A DNA stretch of 41,210 bases from Gammaproteobacteria bacterium (GTDB lineage: Bacteria; Pseudomonadota; Gammaproteobacteria; Pseudomonadales; Pseudohongiellaceae), in NCBI GenBank assembly GCA_030831125.1, contig JAURLQ010000171.1:1-41210 (forward strand), written 5' to 3'. Below, piece after piece: positions 17,416 through 26,096 of the stretch. The stretch's first letter is position 1. Every line of letters starts with the position of its first letter. The translations under genes were made by a program, and so were the position numbers. Below the pieces are notes generated by a model that had not been told where the DNA came from, did no database searches, and saw nothing but the letters and a program-made list of their open reading frames with translations.

Positions 17416-18615
17416 TCATGCCCTGGTTACACTCATGACTGCTATGTCATCCGGTACACTGCTGGACTTGCTCAGTGACAGCGTCCGTTTGAACAGTTCG
17501 AAATCTCCCTTGCATTTTTCCACCACACTGAGCAGGTAGTTTTCTTTTTCCACCATGGTTGCATGTCGCAGGTGTTCCAGGATTCCGTCAGAAAAGAGAT
17601 ATAGTGCAAAGTCTCCCTCAAGCGACAGGGTTTCGTCAAAATATTCTGCTTCTGCAAACAATCCTATCGGAAAACTGCTCCGGGCCACCGGGATAGGGGC
17701 AGCCTTGTCATTCTGCAGCAGTACAGGCAAAGGGTGATGCCCGGCCACGCTGTAGGTCAGCGTGTCTGTCCTGTCATCCAGCATGAACATAACCAGCGTT
17801 ATATGCTTGTCCAGACCGGAGTCCAGCAGATCCCTGTTCAGCATTGCAAGCAGTTTTGCCGGGGTGAAACTGCCCTGGAACCGGCCACGTACATTGTCCC
17901 TGCGCATCTGTTCGATTCGGAAGCGCAGCAGGATGGTTATGAAGGCGGAAGACGAGCCATGGCCCGAAACATCGGCTATATAGAACAGTATCTCGTGCCG
18001 GGAAACCTTCTTGTAATCAACTGTATCGCCACTTAGATAAAGCGATGGAATGACCTTGTGATTGAAGCGGTAATGCGAAATGTCCTGGGGCGGAACCGGC
18101 AGCATGTTGATCTGTACATGGCGTCCGGCCTGCTGATCCTGCTGAAAAATCTCGATTTGCCGTTCAAGCTCGGCATTGATGCTCTCGAGATTCTTGCGAA
18201 TTCTGGTGTTTTCCTCAACCAGTCTTGCACGACGCAGACTGTTGTATATGGAATGTTCGAGCATGGCCTCGTCTGCCAGCGGTAGCAGCAGATAATCACT
18301 CACACCCAGCCTGAGCGCCCGCATCAGGTCATCACTGTTACCCCGCTCAGCAAGCACAATGACCGGCATATCCGGGGCCAGTTCCGCCAGTATCTGGAGC
18401 ATACCGAAGCTGTCTGCCTCGGGCATATGGATATTGATGATGACAAGGTCAGGACAGGCAGAATGGAAACGTTCAATGCCCTGATCATGATCAGAGGCCT
18501 GGACTACATGAAGATTGAGACGACCGATGGCTGCAGAGATGGCGGACCGGACTTCCTCGTCATCATCGATGACAAGGACAATGATATCTGTGCGTAAACT
18601 CTTCCCCGCTTTCAT
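17416..18615 (-). CDS. RssB-like REC-PP2C phosphatase with degenerate receiver
   Basis: The 399-residue protein has an N-terminal receiver (residues 12-125), a coiled-coil linker (about 130-165) and a C-terminal PP2C/SpoIIE phosphatase. The phosphatase looks active: SGDTVDY (Asp197), ADVSGHG (Asp215) and VPDDIAVM hold the metal-binding acids. The receiver keeps the acidic pair (VIDDDEE), but the acceptor Asp is Asn61 (LVIINIHMP). The usual Thr/Ser is Ala89 (VIVLAERG), and the conserved Lys is Leu111 (DYLLLP). Domain order, length and the STAS partner downstream resemble Pseudomonas RssB-RssC, which is linked to RpoS control. mlaA lies upstream, as I recall for the Pseudomonas locus. There is no fused anti-sigma kinase domain, unlike HsbR. 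Probably controlled by something other than phosphorelay. Confidence 0.9.
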   Translation of the reverse strand: MKAGKSLRTDIIVLVIDDDEEVRSAISAAIGRLNLHVVQASDHDQGIERFHSACPDLVIINIHMPEADSFGMLQILAELAPDMPVIVLAERGNSDDLMRALRLGVSDYLLLPLADEAMLEHSIYNSLRRARLVEENTRIRKNLESINAELERQIEIFQQDQQAGRHVQINMLPVPPQDISHYRFNHKVIPSLYLSGDTVDYKKVSRHEILFYIADVSGHGSSSAFITILLRFRIEQMRRDNVRGRFQGSFTPAKLLAMLNRDLLDSGLDKHITLVMFMLDDRTDTLTYSVAGHHPLPVLLQNDKAAPIPVARSSFPIGLFAEAEYFDETLSLEGDFALYLFSDGILEHLRHATMVEKENYLLSVVEKCKGDFELFKRTLSLSKSSSVPDDIAVMSVTRA

Positions 18616-18644
18616 CCAATGAGTTGCATTTTGGGCAAACTTGT

Positions 18645-18663
18645 CGGGTCTGAGCCAGACCCG
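18645..18663 (-). promoter_or_regulatory. Leader hairpin before the RssB-like gene
   Basis: CGGGTCTG and CAGACCCG form a perfect 8-base stem with a 3-base loop, 30 bases before the ATG at 18615. No U-run follows, so it is more likely an mRNA leader structure than a terminator. The stem is seen directly; a role is inferred. Confidence 0.4.
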
Positions 18664-18873
18664 TTAGTGAATTTCCTTTCCGGTAAAACTTCCGGAGGGA
18701 ATCCAGACCAGTGACCCGGGGGCCACTCCTCCTGCCATGTATACCGGCAGGCATCCAGGCATTACACCCTGTATTGCGCTGTTCAACGAAACACAGGATC
18801 TCAACGGACCTTACTCCCATCATCAATCGACTGCAACAGGCAAAAAAGCAAGCTTGCAGAATTAGACCGGCCT

Positions 18874-18889
18874 TGTGACCAGAGTCACA
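18874..18889 (-). promoter_or_regulatory. CRP/Vfr-type palindrome
   Basis: TGTGA-N6-TCACA is a perfect match to the CRP half-site consensus, with the standard spacing. It lies in the intergenic region about 265 bases upstream of the RssB-like start. Whether it works depends on an unmapped promoter. Confidence 0.5.
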
Positions 18890-18933
18890 CCAATACAACT
18901 GCATGCCGTATCCGGAGGCTGGACAAGCACTTT

Positions 18934-19638
18934 TCAGAAGTCGTCGAACTCATCCTTCACTTGTCCGTCTGCCACCAGGTATTCCCGGCGCTGCAGATAG
19001 GCAGTGCGGATGAACTGGTAACGATCTCCCCTGATCAGGCTTTCTGCGTCCATGTAGCTGATTCGGGTATCGACCATGTCCATGGCATAAAAAGCGGTGC
19101 GAGTATCCCGTTCATCTATCCAGGAGATGGGGTTGAAGAACATATCTGCCACCAGGCCAGCTGTATCCCTTACCGTACTGGCCCCAAAAAGCGGCAGCAT
19201 CATGTAAGCCCCATTACCAAAACCCCATACACCAAATGTCTGGCCGAAGTCTTCATAGTGCTTGTGCAGCCCCATGGATGATGCAACATCAATTACGCCG
19301 CCCAGACCAATGGTTGTATTGAGCAGTAACCTTGCAGAATCCTGCTTTGCCTGCTGCAATTTCCATTGCAGCATGTCATTGACCACAACGTTGATATCAT
19401 CAATGTTGTTGAAAAAATTGCTCACCCCTCTTTTTACCGTCTGGGGGGTATAGTGTGCATAGGTGCCGGATACCGGCCTGATCAGATATTCGTCAAGTAG
19501 CCGGTTGAGCTCAAAGAGCGGTCTGTTGAGTTTTTCCCACGGATCACTGGTATTGCCCTGCGCCTGGATCTGTGAAGAGAAGATGCAGCACAGCAGCAAC
19601 GCAGAAAGCTGTAGCGTAGTTTTGTGCAAGGTGATCAT
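18934..19638 (-). CDS. mlaA: MlaA (VacJ) phospholipid-removal protein
   Basis: MlaA is the outer-membrane component of the Mla system, which removes phospholipids from the outer leaflet and passes them to MlaC. The ATG at 19638 starts a signal peptide (TLQLSALLLCCIFSSQIQAQG). The mature start SDPWEKLNRPLFELNRLLDEY, RGVSNFFNNIDDINVVVND, LLLNTTIGLGGVIDVAS and FGQTFGVWGFGNGAYMMLPLFG are family hallmarks. No canonical lipobox is present (LLLCC lacks the small residues before Cys), so the protein may be cleaved by signal peptidase I rather than lipidated, unlike E. coli MlaA. The other mla genes are not in the window. Confidence 0.95.
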   Translation of the reverse strand: MITLHKTTLQLSALLLCCIFSSQIQAQGNTSDPWEKLNRPLFELNRLLDEYLIRPVSGTYAHYTPQTVKRGVSNFFNNIDDINVVVNDMLQWKLQQAKQDSARLLLNTTIGLGGVIDVASSMGLHKHYEDFGQTFGVWGFGNGAYMMLPLFGASTVRDTAGLVADMFFNPISWIDERDTRTAFYAMDMVDTRISYMDAESLIRGDRYQFIRTAYLQRREYLVADGQVKDEFDDF

Positions 19639-19904
19639 GAATTTGGATATCCAGGAATATGAATGTCCGGGAAATTCGCCATTGAGCCTTGACAGCTGGC
19701 TGCCGGAAAATTGCCCGATTGTGTAATGTGAAAAGTCCATTTCCGATATTCCCTGACCTGAAAATTTGCTCTGCTGCCGTCTGCCGGAATTCTGGATTGT
19801 AATCCGGACGCTTCAGAAAAATGTTGGAATTTTGTAATTGAAGTAAGAGTTTGCCTGATTAATCACAAAGTCGCAGTGCCCGTAATCACATCGCAAGCAA
19901 ATAG

Positions 19905-19923
19905 AAAAAAGCCTGATTCAGGT
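19905..19923 (-). terminator. Weak terminator-like hairpin at the end of hrpA
   Basis: On the minus strand CCTG-AAT-CAGG, with the hrpA stop codon inside, is followed by GC and a run of six T. The stem is only 4 bases, so termination would be weak. Confidence 0.3.
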
Positions 19924-22900
19924 GATTTCCTGCCAGGCTTTTTGAAGGCGCTTTTCTGAAACAGGTACACTGGTGCCCAGATGCTGGGCAAACAGGGAAA
20001 CCCGGAACTCTTCCAGCAGCCACCGATAGGCATCCAGTTTTTCACTGGCTATCTCCTGTTTCTCGAAATACTGCCGCCTGTCGTTGTACTGATCCCACAA
20101 ACGTCCCAATAACCGGGCCCATTCCCTGTCTTTGGCAGTCTGCAAGGGAAATTTTTCCAGTCTGCAGAGCACTGCCCTGAGGTACTTTGGTATCTGCCTC
20201 AAGCCTTTGACCGGTGTTTCCTGAATGAAGTCCGGGCCCAGCAAGTCATCCAGATGCTGCAGCACATCCGCTTTCAGCTCTACAAACTGCGGATTGTTTC
20301 CGCCATTGTTGAGACTCTTGATGATCTGCTGTCGGAGCTCAAGTATTTCATACAGCAGTTCCTGCAGTTCCATGGCCGCACTGATGATCCGGTTCTTGCA
20401 ACTTTCCCACCGGCTGTCCCATTCTTCCCTTGTTCGGGGCAACTCCTCTTCAATCCGGCAAGCTATCGCAAAGGCCCGCATGATTATCTGGCCGGGAAGT
20501 TTGTCACTTGCCTCCATACTACCGAGCAAAAGCACTTTTCCGGGATTTTTCAACAGTTCCTTTTTCAGGTACCGCACCTGTTGATTGCCTGCCAGCATAA
20601 GCAGACGCACCATACCCTGCCTGCTGGCCAGCTCGGCTTTGTAGGCAGAATCGAGCAGGACAAGATCTGCACTGTCACCCTTGTCGACAAGCGCGGGATA
20701 GGCCCTTATCTGAAGCTTGCCTGCACCGATTTCGTGGACAGCCGGAAGTTCATCAAAGTCCCATTCCTTCAGCCCCTTTCTTTCAAAATTCCCACTGCCC
20801 GCCCTTGTAATGCTGGCCTGCACACTGGCGCCCAATTCATCCCGCAACTGTTCCAGTTCACGGCCACTGCCCAGCACCCTGCCCCTGTCATCAACCACAC
20901 GCATATGCATGCTCAGATGCGGGGGCAATTGAACTTCATCCCAAATCGCAAGATCCAGCTTTACACCCGAGTGTCGCAAAAGCTGTCTGGCGAGTGATTG
21001 CCGCAATGACCCGTCCTGTTGATTCAACTGCGGTAATATCCTGTCAACAACATCCGGCACAGGTACAAAATGTTTTCTCAGCTGCCTGGGTAAGGCCCGA
21101 ATGAGTGCAATGCATTTTTCGCGCAACAAACCTGGCACCAGCCAGTCGAGATCTTCCTGTCTTAACTGCTTTAGCACCTGAACAGGCACTTCCGCCGAAA
21201 CACCGTCCTGTTCTTCACCAGGACTGAAACTGTAGCTCAGATCCAGGGCAAGCCCATTGGCTTCCAGACTCCGGGGATATTGGTTGAGATCGACGGAGCC
21301 CGCTTCTTCACTGAGCAAGTCTTCATCGGTAAGCAGAAGTCTTGCAGCCTCTTCTTTTGGTAACCCTTTGTACCAGCGTTCAAGGCTTGCAACATCCACA
21401 ACCGTGGCAGGCAAGCGCTCATCATAGAAAGAGGCTATGCGTCTTTCATCCATTACCAGATCCCGCCGTCTGGCTTTTTCCTCAAGCTCGGCAAGCCGGT
21501 TGATGGTTTGACAGTTGGCAAGGAAAAACGCTGCCCTGGTATTGATATCCATGGCTGCCAGACCTTCCCTGATCAACAGCTCACGACAAACAAGCGGATC
21601 CACGCGTGTATAGGAAACCCGGCGCTTTTCAACGATGGCCAGCCCGTATAGCAGCACTTTTTCCGATGCCATGACCTGACCACGCTTTTTCTCCCAGTGG
21701 GGATCCGCATATTCAAGCTTGATGAGGTGCCTGGCTTGCCTTTCTATCCACTGCGGCTCAATGGAAGCATTCATCCTGGCGTACAACTGTGAGGTTTCAA
21801 CCAGTTCAGCAGAAATTATCCAGGGCTGTTTTTTCCTGTGCAGCACCGAGCCCGGAAAAATCTGGTATTTGCGTGCCCGGGCACCAAGATAGCCGCCTTC
21901 ATCCAGCCTGCGGCTTACATGGCTCAGAAAACCGCTGAGCAGCGCCTGATGTATTTCCTCATAAGTGGCAGGATCACGATTCAATGGCAGCTTCAGTTCC
22001 TGGCACATGAGCAGCAACTGGCGGTGGACTTCACGCCACTCACGCATACGCAGCCATGACAGGAAATGCTGCTGGCAATATCTGCGAAGTTGATTGCTGC
22101 CCAGCGTCTGTCGCTGACTTTCATAATGAGTCCACAGGTTCACAAAACCCATGAAGTCGGATTCAGGATGGTGATGCAATCGATGTGCCTGGTCTGCGGC
22201 CTGCTGCTTGTCATGGGGCCGCTCCCGGGGGTCCTGGGTACTCAGGGCACTGACTATGATCAGTGCCTCAGTGAGACAATGTTTTTCTGCTGCCTCAACA
22301 AGAATTCTGGACAACCGGGGATCTACAGGAAAGCGCGCCATGATTCTGCCACGTGGCAGGAGCTGTCCCTTTGCGTCAACCGCCTGCAGCTCTTCCAGCA
22401 GTCTGAACCCATCCCTGATGGCTCTTGGTTCCGGCACTTCCAGGAAGGAGAAGTCGTCGATATTGCCCAGCTTCAGACTGAGCATCTGCAGGATGACCGA
22501 AGCCAGGTTTGTCCGGGTGATTTCCGTATCGGTGAAATCAGCCCGACCCTGAAAATCCTGCTCGCTGTAAAGTCTGATACAGGTACCTGGTCCGAGCCGA
22601 CCACAACGGCCGGCACGCTGATTCGCACTTGCCTTTGACACCGGCTCTACCGGCAAGCGCTGGATCTTGCTTCTTACAGAGTAACGACTCAGTCTTACAA
22701 GTCCACTGTCAATGACATAACCAATACCGGGTACAGTAAGGGAGGTTTCCGCCACATTCGTACTGAGTACGATTCGACGCCCCGGATGGGAAGCAAAAAC
22801 CCGCTGTTGTTCCCGCGCGCTCAACCTTGCATACAAAGGCAATACCTCAAGTCCCGGTATCTGCTGTTTGCGCAGCAATTCTGCAACATCGCGAATTTCC

Positions 22901-23820
22901 TTTTCCCCACTCAGGAAAACCAGCACATCCCTGTAGTCCTGATTGTGTTTGCGTTCCAGCCGGAATATCTCCTCAATGGCACCCAGTACCTGCCGGGGGA
23001 GATCCCCCTCTTGCTCCTGTTCATCCGGCGGCATGTATATATGCTCAACGGGCCAGGTTCTGCCGGATACTTCGATGACCGGGGCATTGTTGAAATGTGC
23101 CGAGAAACTTTGCACATCTATGGTAGCTGAGGTAATGATGACTTTGAGATCAGGTCGTCTTGGCAATAGTCGCTTGAGGTAGCCCAGCAGAAAATCGATA
23201 TTGAGGGAACGTTCGTGTGCCTCGTCAATGATGATGGTGTCATACCGGTCCAGCCAGCGGTCATGCTGCGTTTCAGCAAGCAGAATGCCATCGGTCATCA
23301 ACTTGATCAGTGTTTTTTCTGTGCTGGTATCACTGAATCTGATCTGGAAGCCGACCTGCCCACCGGATTGAGCGCCCAATTCCTCTGTCAGCCTTGCAGC
23401 TACTGAAGTAGCCGCCAGTCTTCTGGGTTGGGTATGGCCAATCATCCCGTAAACCCCCCTGCCCGACTCAAGACACAGTTTGGGAAGCTGTGTGGTCTTG
23501 CCTGAACCGGTTTCACCCGCAACGATGATGACCTGATTATTCTGCAGGGCTGCCCTCAGGTCGTCCATTCTCTTGCTCACCGGCAACTGCGGGGGGTAGT
23601 CAACCTGTGGCAGACTGGCTCTGCGCATTTGTGCAAGCGATTGAGAAGACTTGATTTTTTCCTCCAGAAAACCGAGCCGCTTCTGGAACCCGGGTACCCC
23701 GGCCTGTCCTTGCCTGCCCAGAGACTGAAGGGCATTCAATTCCCGGCGCAGTCTGTGCCGGTCGGCACACATGCAACCGGTCAGAGCCGATTCAAGTTTT
23801 TTCAATATGTGCAGGCTCAT
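19918..23820 (-). CDS. hrpA: ATP-dependent RNA helicase HrpA
   Basis: HrpA is a large DEAH-box helicase. In E. coli it has been linked to fimbrial mRNA processing and to resolving stalled ribosomes. At 1300 residues this protein has the same length as the E. coli one. Motif I is GETGSGKTTQLPK, motif II DEAHERSLN, motif III SATI, and motif VI (QRAGRCGRLGPG) is followed by the HA2/ratchet and OB domains and the long HrpA-specific DUF3418 C-terminal half. The start ATG gives the expected N-terminus. The gene is alone on the minus strand, with the divergent diguanylate cyclase gene 206 bases away. The frame is intact throughout. Confidence 0.97.
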   Translation of the reverse strand: MSLHILKKLESALTGCMCADRHRLRRELNALQSLGRQGQAGVPGFQKRLGFLEEKIKSSQSLAQMRRASLPQVDYPPQLPVSKRMDDLRAALQNNQVIIVAGETGSGKTTQLPKLCLESGRGVYGMIGHTQPRRLAATSVAARLTEELGAQSGGQVGFQIRFSDTSTEKTLIKLMTDGILLAETQHDRWLDRYDTIIIDEAHERSLNIDFLLGYLKRLLPRRPDLKVIITSATIDVQSFSAHFNNAPVIEVSGRTWPVEHIYMPPDEQEQEGDLPRQVLGAIEEIFRLERKHNQDYRDVLVFLSGEKEIRDVAELLRKQQIPGLEVLPLYARLSAREQQRVFASHPGRRIVLSTNVAETSLTVPGIGYVIDSGLVRLSRYSVRSKIQRLPVEPVSKASANQRAGRCGRLGPGTCIRLYSEQDFQGRADFTDTEITRTNLASVILQMLSLKLGNIDDFSFLEVPEPRAIRDGFRLLEELQAVDAKGQLLPRGRIMARFPVDPRLSRILVEAAEKHCLTEALIIVSALSTQDPRERPHDKQQAADQAHRLHHHPESDFMGFVNLWTHYESQRQTLGSNQLRRYCQQHFLSWLRMREWREVHRQLLLMCQELKLPLNRDPATYEEIHQALLSGFLSHVSRRLDEGGYLGARARKYQIFPGSVLHRKKQPWIISAELVETSQLYARMNASIEPQWIERQARHLIKLEYADPHWEKKRGQVMASEKVLLYGLAIVEKRRVSYTRVDPLVCRELLIREGLAAMDINTRAAFFLANCQTINRLAELEEKARRRDLVMDERRIASFYDERLPATVVDVASLERWYKGLPKEEAARLLLTDEDLLSEEAGSVDLNQYPRSLEANGLALDLSYSFSPGEEQDGVSAEVPVQVLKQLRQEDLDWLVPGLLREKCIALIRALPRQLRKHFVPVPDVVDRILPQLNQQDGSLRQSLARQLLRHSGVKLDLAIWDEVQLPPHLSMHMRVVDDRGRVLGSGRELEQLRDELGASVQASITRAGSGNFERKGLKEWDFDELPAVHEIGAGKLQIRAYPALVDKGDSADLVLLDSAYKAELASRQGMVRLLMLAGNQQVRYLKKELLKNPGKVLLLGSMEASDKLPGQIIMRAFAIACRIEEELPRTREEWDSRWESCKNRIISAAMELQELLYEILELRQQIIKSLNNGGNNPQFVELKADVLQHLDDLLGPDFIQETPVKGLRQIPKYLRAVLCRLEKFPLQTAKDREWARLLGRLWDQYNDRRQYFEKQEIASEKLDAYRWLLEEFRVSLFAQHLGTSVPVSEKRLQKAWQEIT

Positions 23821-24026
23821 GATTTGAGGGACTGAAAGTACAACAGTATTGCTCCGGCAACACAGCAGGGCGGCAAAGTGCCGGCGCTTGAAGGTGTGTA
23901 TTATAAGTCAGGGAATAAATGTGCGCTGCAACACATTCCTGTGGCGCATTGTGAGAATTTCCCGTTGCACGGGATCGAAGCCCATGTTTTTATCGAATTT
24001 GACGATCATTATGGAATACCCAGTAC

Positions 24027-25070
24027 ATGGAGCCACTGAACCTTGCAATTATCCGCATAAGGCTGGCAGAAATCTCATCAAGGATACTTGTCATCTTCAT
24101 TGCGGTTGCACTGGTTACCTTCCCCCTGCTGGTACCGCAGCCCTTGCTGGTTATCCAGACTGCCTTTGTGGATTTGCTGCTTGCCCTGATTGCCTGGTTC
24201 CTTATCCACAAGCATGTTGTCACACGTTTCAGCCCTCATCTTGTCATCGCCACATGTTTTATTACCGTGACACCACTGGCGATCATGTGCGGTGGTGTAA
24301 ACAGCCACTTCATGTATCTGTATCCCATATCACCCCTGATGGCCGGGCTCCTGATCAACAATCGTAGCGCCTGGATAGTTGCCGCCATACTGATAGTCCA
24401 GATTCTCCTGCTGACCCTGGCAGATCAGTACCTGCCGGCTTATTCCGCCAACATCAATACATGGGATGAAACCCTGCTGCGCGCCTACTGGCTGGTTGCA
24501 GCAACCCTGCTTACCGCTGTATTCGTCAGTTTCTACGAAAGGCTCAATAACCGCTTTCGCAAGGAAATGAGTGAACTTGCCTTCAAGGATGTGCTTACCC
24601 AGATTCCGAATCGTCGCAGCCTGATGGAAGCGCTGGAAATCAGTATTGCCTACAGCAGGGAAAATGATGCCTGGTTGACCATCATGATGATCGACGTGGA
24701 CCAGTTCAAACAGGTCAACGATACCCACAACCATACAATAGGAGATTTGTGTCTCAAATGGATAGCAAACAGACTGCAATCATCCCTGCGTAGCAACAGC
24801 GACCTGGTTGCCCGGATTGGAGGAGATGAATTTGTTGCAATGCTGCCGGATGTCGATGAGGTGCAGGCAGCCAGAATTTCAGAACTTGTCACTGCGAATA
24901 TTGCTGCCAATGGGGAAATAGATGGCACACCCTTGCCCGACCTTTCAGTAAGCATAGGCTGTGCCAGCGCCCGGGGAAAGGACCTGCCTTCAGCAAAGGA
25001 AATGCTCATCCGTGCTGACACTGCCATGTACCGGCTGAAAAGTGTAAAGTCGGATCAAATTCCCGCGTAA
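24027..25070 (+). CDS. Membrane-bound diguanylate cyclase (GGDEF)
   Basis: The protein (347 residues) makes cyclic di-GMP from two GTP. About six hydrophobic helices occupy residues 10-170, forming an integral membrane sensor with only short loops. A GGDEF domain follows at 185-340: FKDVLTQIPNRRSLMEAL, MMIDVDQFKQVNDTHNH, GGDEF at 265-269 and SIGCASARG. The active-site acids are all present, so it should be active. The allosteric RxxD inhibition site, eight residues before GGDEF, reads SxxD (SNSD), so product inhibition is probably lost. There is no EAL domain. It is transcribed alone between hrpA and the convergent psp operon. Confidence 0.94.
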   Translation: MEPLNLAIIRIRLAEISSRILVIFIAVALVTFPLLVPQPLLVIQTAFVDLLLALIAWFLIHKHVVTRFSPHLVIATCFITVTPLAIMCGGVNSHFMYLYPISPLMAGLLINNRSAWIVAAILIVQILLLTLADQYLPAYSANINTWDETLLRAYWLVAATLLTAVFVSFYERLNNRFRKEMSELAFKDVLTQIPNRRSLMEALEISIAYSRENDAWLTIMMIDVDQFKQVNDTHNHTIGDLCLKWIANRLQSSLRSNSDLVARIGGDEFVAMLPDVDEVQAARISELVTANIAANGEIDGTPLPDLSVSIGCASARGKDLPSAKEMLIRADTAMYRLKSVKSDQIPA

Positions 25071-25113
25071 TTCCGGAACTGCCGACATTCAGGTTGCCAA
25101 AATTGTCAGGTGT

Positions 25114-25842
25114 TCAGTCCAGCGATCTGAACTGTTGGTGCAACTTGAAATGACTTGAGGTTACATAGGCTTCAATACGCGCCAGCCTTGCCTGTAGAGT
25201 TGAGAATTTACGGGTACAGTATCTGAACTCCCTGCGCCTGGAATACTGTTCTTCCTGGAAACTGCCATATCCTTTTCTCTTTCCGGCATGACTCCCGTCA
25301 TTGGAACCGGCATTGCGGGAATCATTGCCTGATGCAGAATTTCCAGAACTATCACTGTTGTGGGATTCAGCAGAAAAACTGGTGTAACCAGGCTCATTAT
25401 CCGGCCTTTTGTCCAGCACCATGGCTGCACCGAAGTAGAACAGAATCGGAAAGCCTGTGAAGAAAGTCAGCGCCAGAAATATGACACGGACTGCAAATAC
25501 ACTTACCTCAAGATAGTCTGCGATTCCCGCACAAACGCCCATGAACTTCCCGGTGCGAGGGTTCTTGTAGAGTTTCTTGCGATAATCGAGGTTCTTGAAG
25601 TGACGCACAGTATGATTCTCACTGAAGGCATCCTTTACCCCCTGGGAACTGTCATCCAGCAGGAACCAGGCAATGAAATACATCGGGACCAGAAAGAGTG
25701 CCCCGAAAAATATACAACCCAGATATACCAGCCTGACCACCCAGATTTCCACGCCCAGAAAATTTGCCAGTCCTGCACAAACGCCGAGCAACTTCCGGTT
25801 TTCACTATCCAGTTGCAGTGTCTTCCTAGTGTTCTTTGCCAT
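25114..25842 (-). CDS. pspC: PspC-like protein with two tandem PspC domains
   Basis: PspC is an inner-membrane sensor of secretin or membrane stress that recruits PspA and frees PspF. The ATG at 25842 has GGAGAG upstream and overlaps the end of pspB by 17 bases. Two PspC domains are visible: KLLGVCAGLANFLGVEIWVVRLVYLG (about residues 15-60) and KFMGVCAGIADYLEVSVFAVRVIFLA (about 100-150), each with its hydrophobic stretch. They are followed by a Ser/Asn/Gly-rich linker and a basic, helical tail (RKFSTLQARLARIEAYV). E. coli PspC has one domain in about 119 residues; this one has 242. It is the last gene of the psp operon. Confidence 0.9.
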   Translation of the reverse strand: MAKNTRKTLQLDSENRKLLGVCAGLANFLGVEIWVVRLVYLGCIFFGALFLVPMYFIAWFLLDDSSQGVKDAFSENHTVRHFKNLDYRKKLYKNPRTGKFMGVCAGIADYLEVSVFAVRVIFLALTFFTGFPILFYFGAAMVLDKRPDNEPGYTSFSAESHNSDSSGNSASGNDSRNAGSNDGSHAGKRKGYGSFQEEQYSRRREFRYCTRKFSTLQARLARIEAYVTSSHFKLHQQFRSLD

Positions 25843-26065
25843 GGTGCTCTCTCCAGTCGGGAGACTCGGCATCAAGTATGGACTCCAGCGTCTTGATGCG
25901 TTCTGCCATGCTGTCAGCAATGTCCAGCAGCTCCTGCAGTTGCCGGTTTTCCTCATCGGTAAAACCGCTCGTTTGCTTGCCTCTGTATTTGTAATGCATG
26001 ACTATCCATACAATAGGAATGCTTATGAAAAGCAGTCCCGTCATGCTCATGATGATTGCAGCCAT
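25826..26065 (-). CDS. pspB: Phage shock protein PspB
   Basis: PspB is a small inner-membrane protein that works with PspC to activate the response. This 79-residue protein has one N-terminal transmembrane helix (MTGLLFISIPIVWIVMHY), then a helical cytoplasmic part (ENRQLQELLDIADSMAERIKTLESIL) with the leucine-zipper character of PspB, ending in DWRE, as in the E. coli protein. It lies 31 bases after pspA and overlaps the start of pspC. Confidence 0.93.
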   Translation of the reverse strand: MAAIIMSMTGLLFISIPIVWIVMHYKYRGKQTSGFTDEENRQLQELLDIADSMAERIKTLESILDAESPDWREHHGKEH

Positions 26066-26096
26066 AGTGCTTATCCTGCCTCAAGCCTGTGGGTAT

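Larger units (their letters stand above)
18616..18933. other. Intergenic region upstream of the RssB-like gene
   Basis: This 318-base gap between mlaA and the RssB-like gene, both on the minus strand, has no credible gene. It contains an 8-base perfect hairpin at 18645-18663 in the probable leader and a CRP-type palindrome at 18874-18889. A TCTAAT on the minus strand (18861-18866) could serve as a -10 element, but no convincing -35 was found. Confidence 0.5.

Noticed and set aside
20254-20997. A 247-codon plus-strand open frame inside hrpA
   Set aside because: It is antisense to an intact hrpA and shows no family features.
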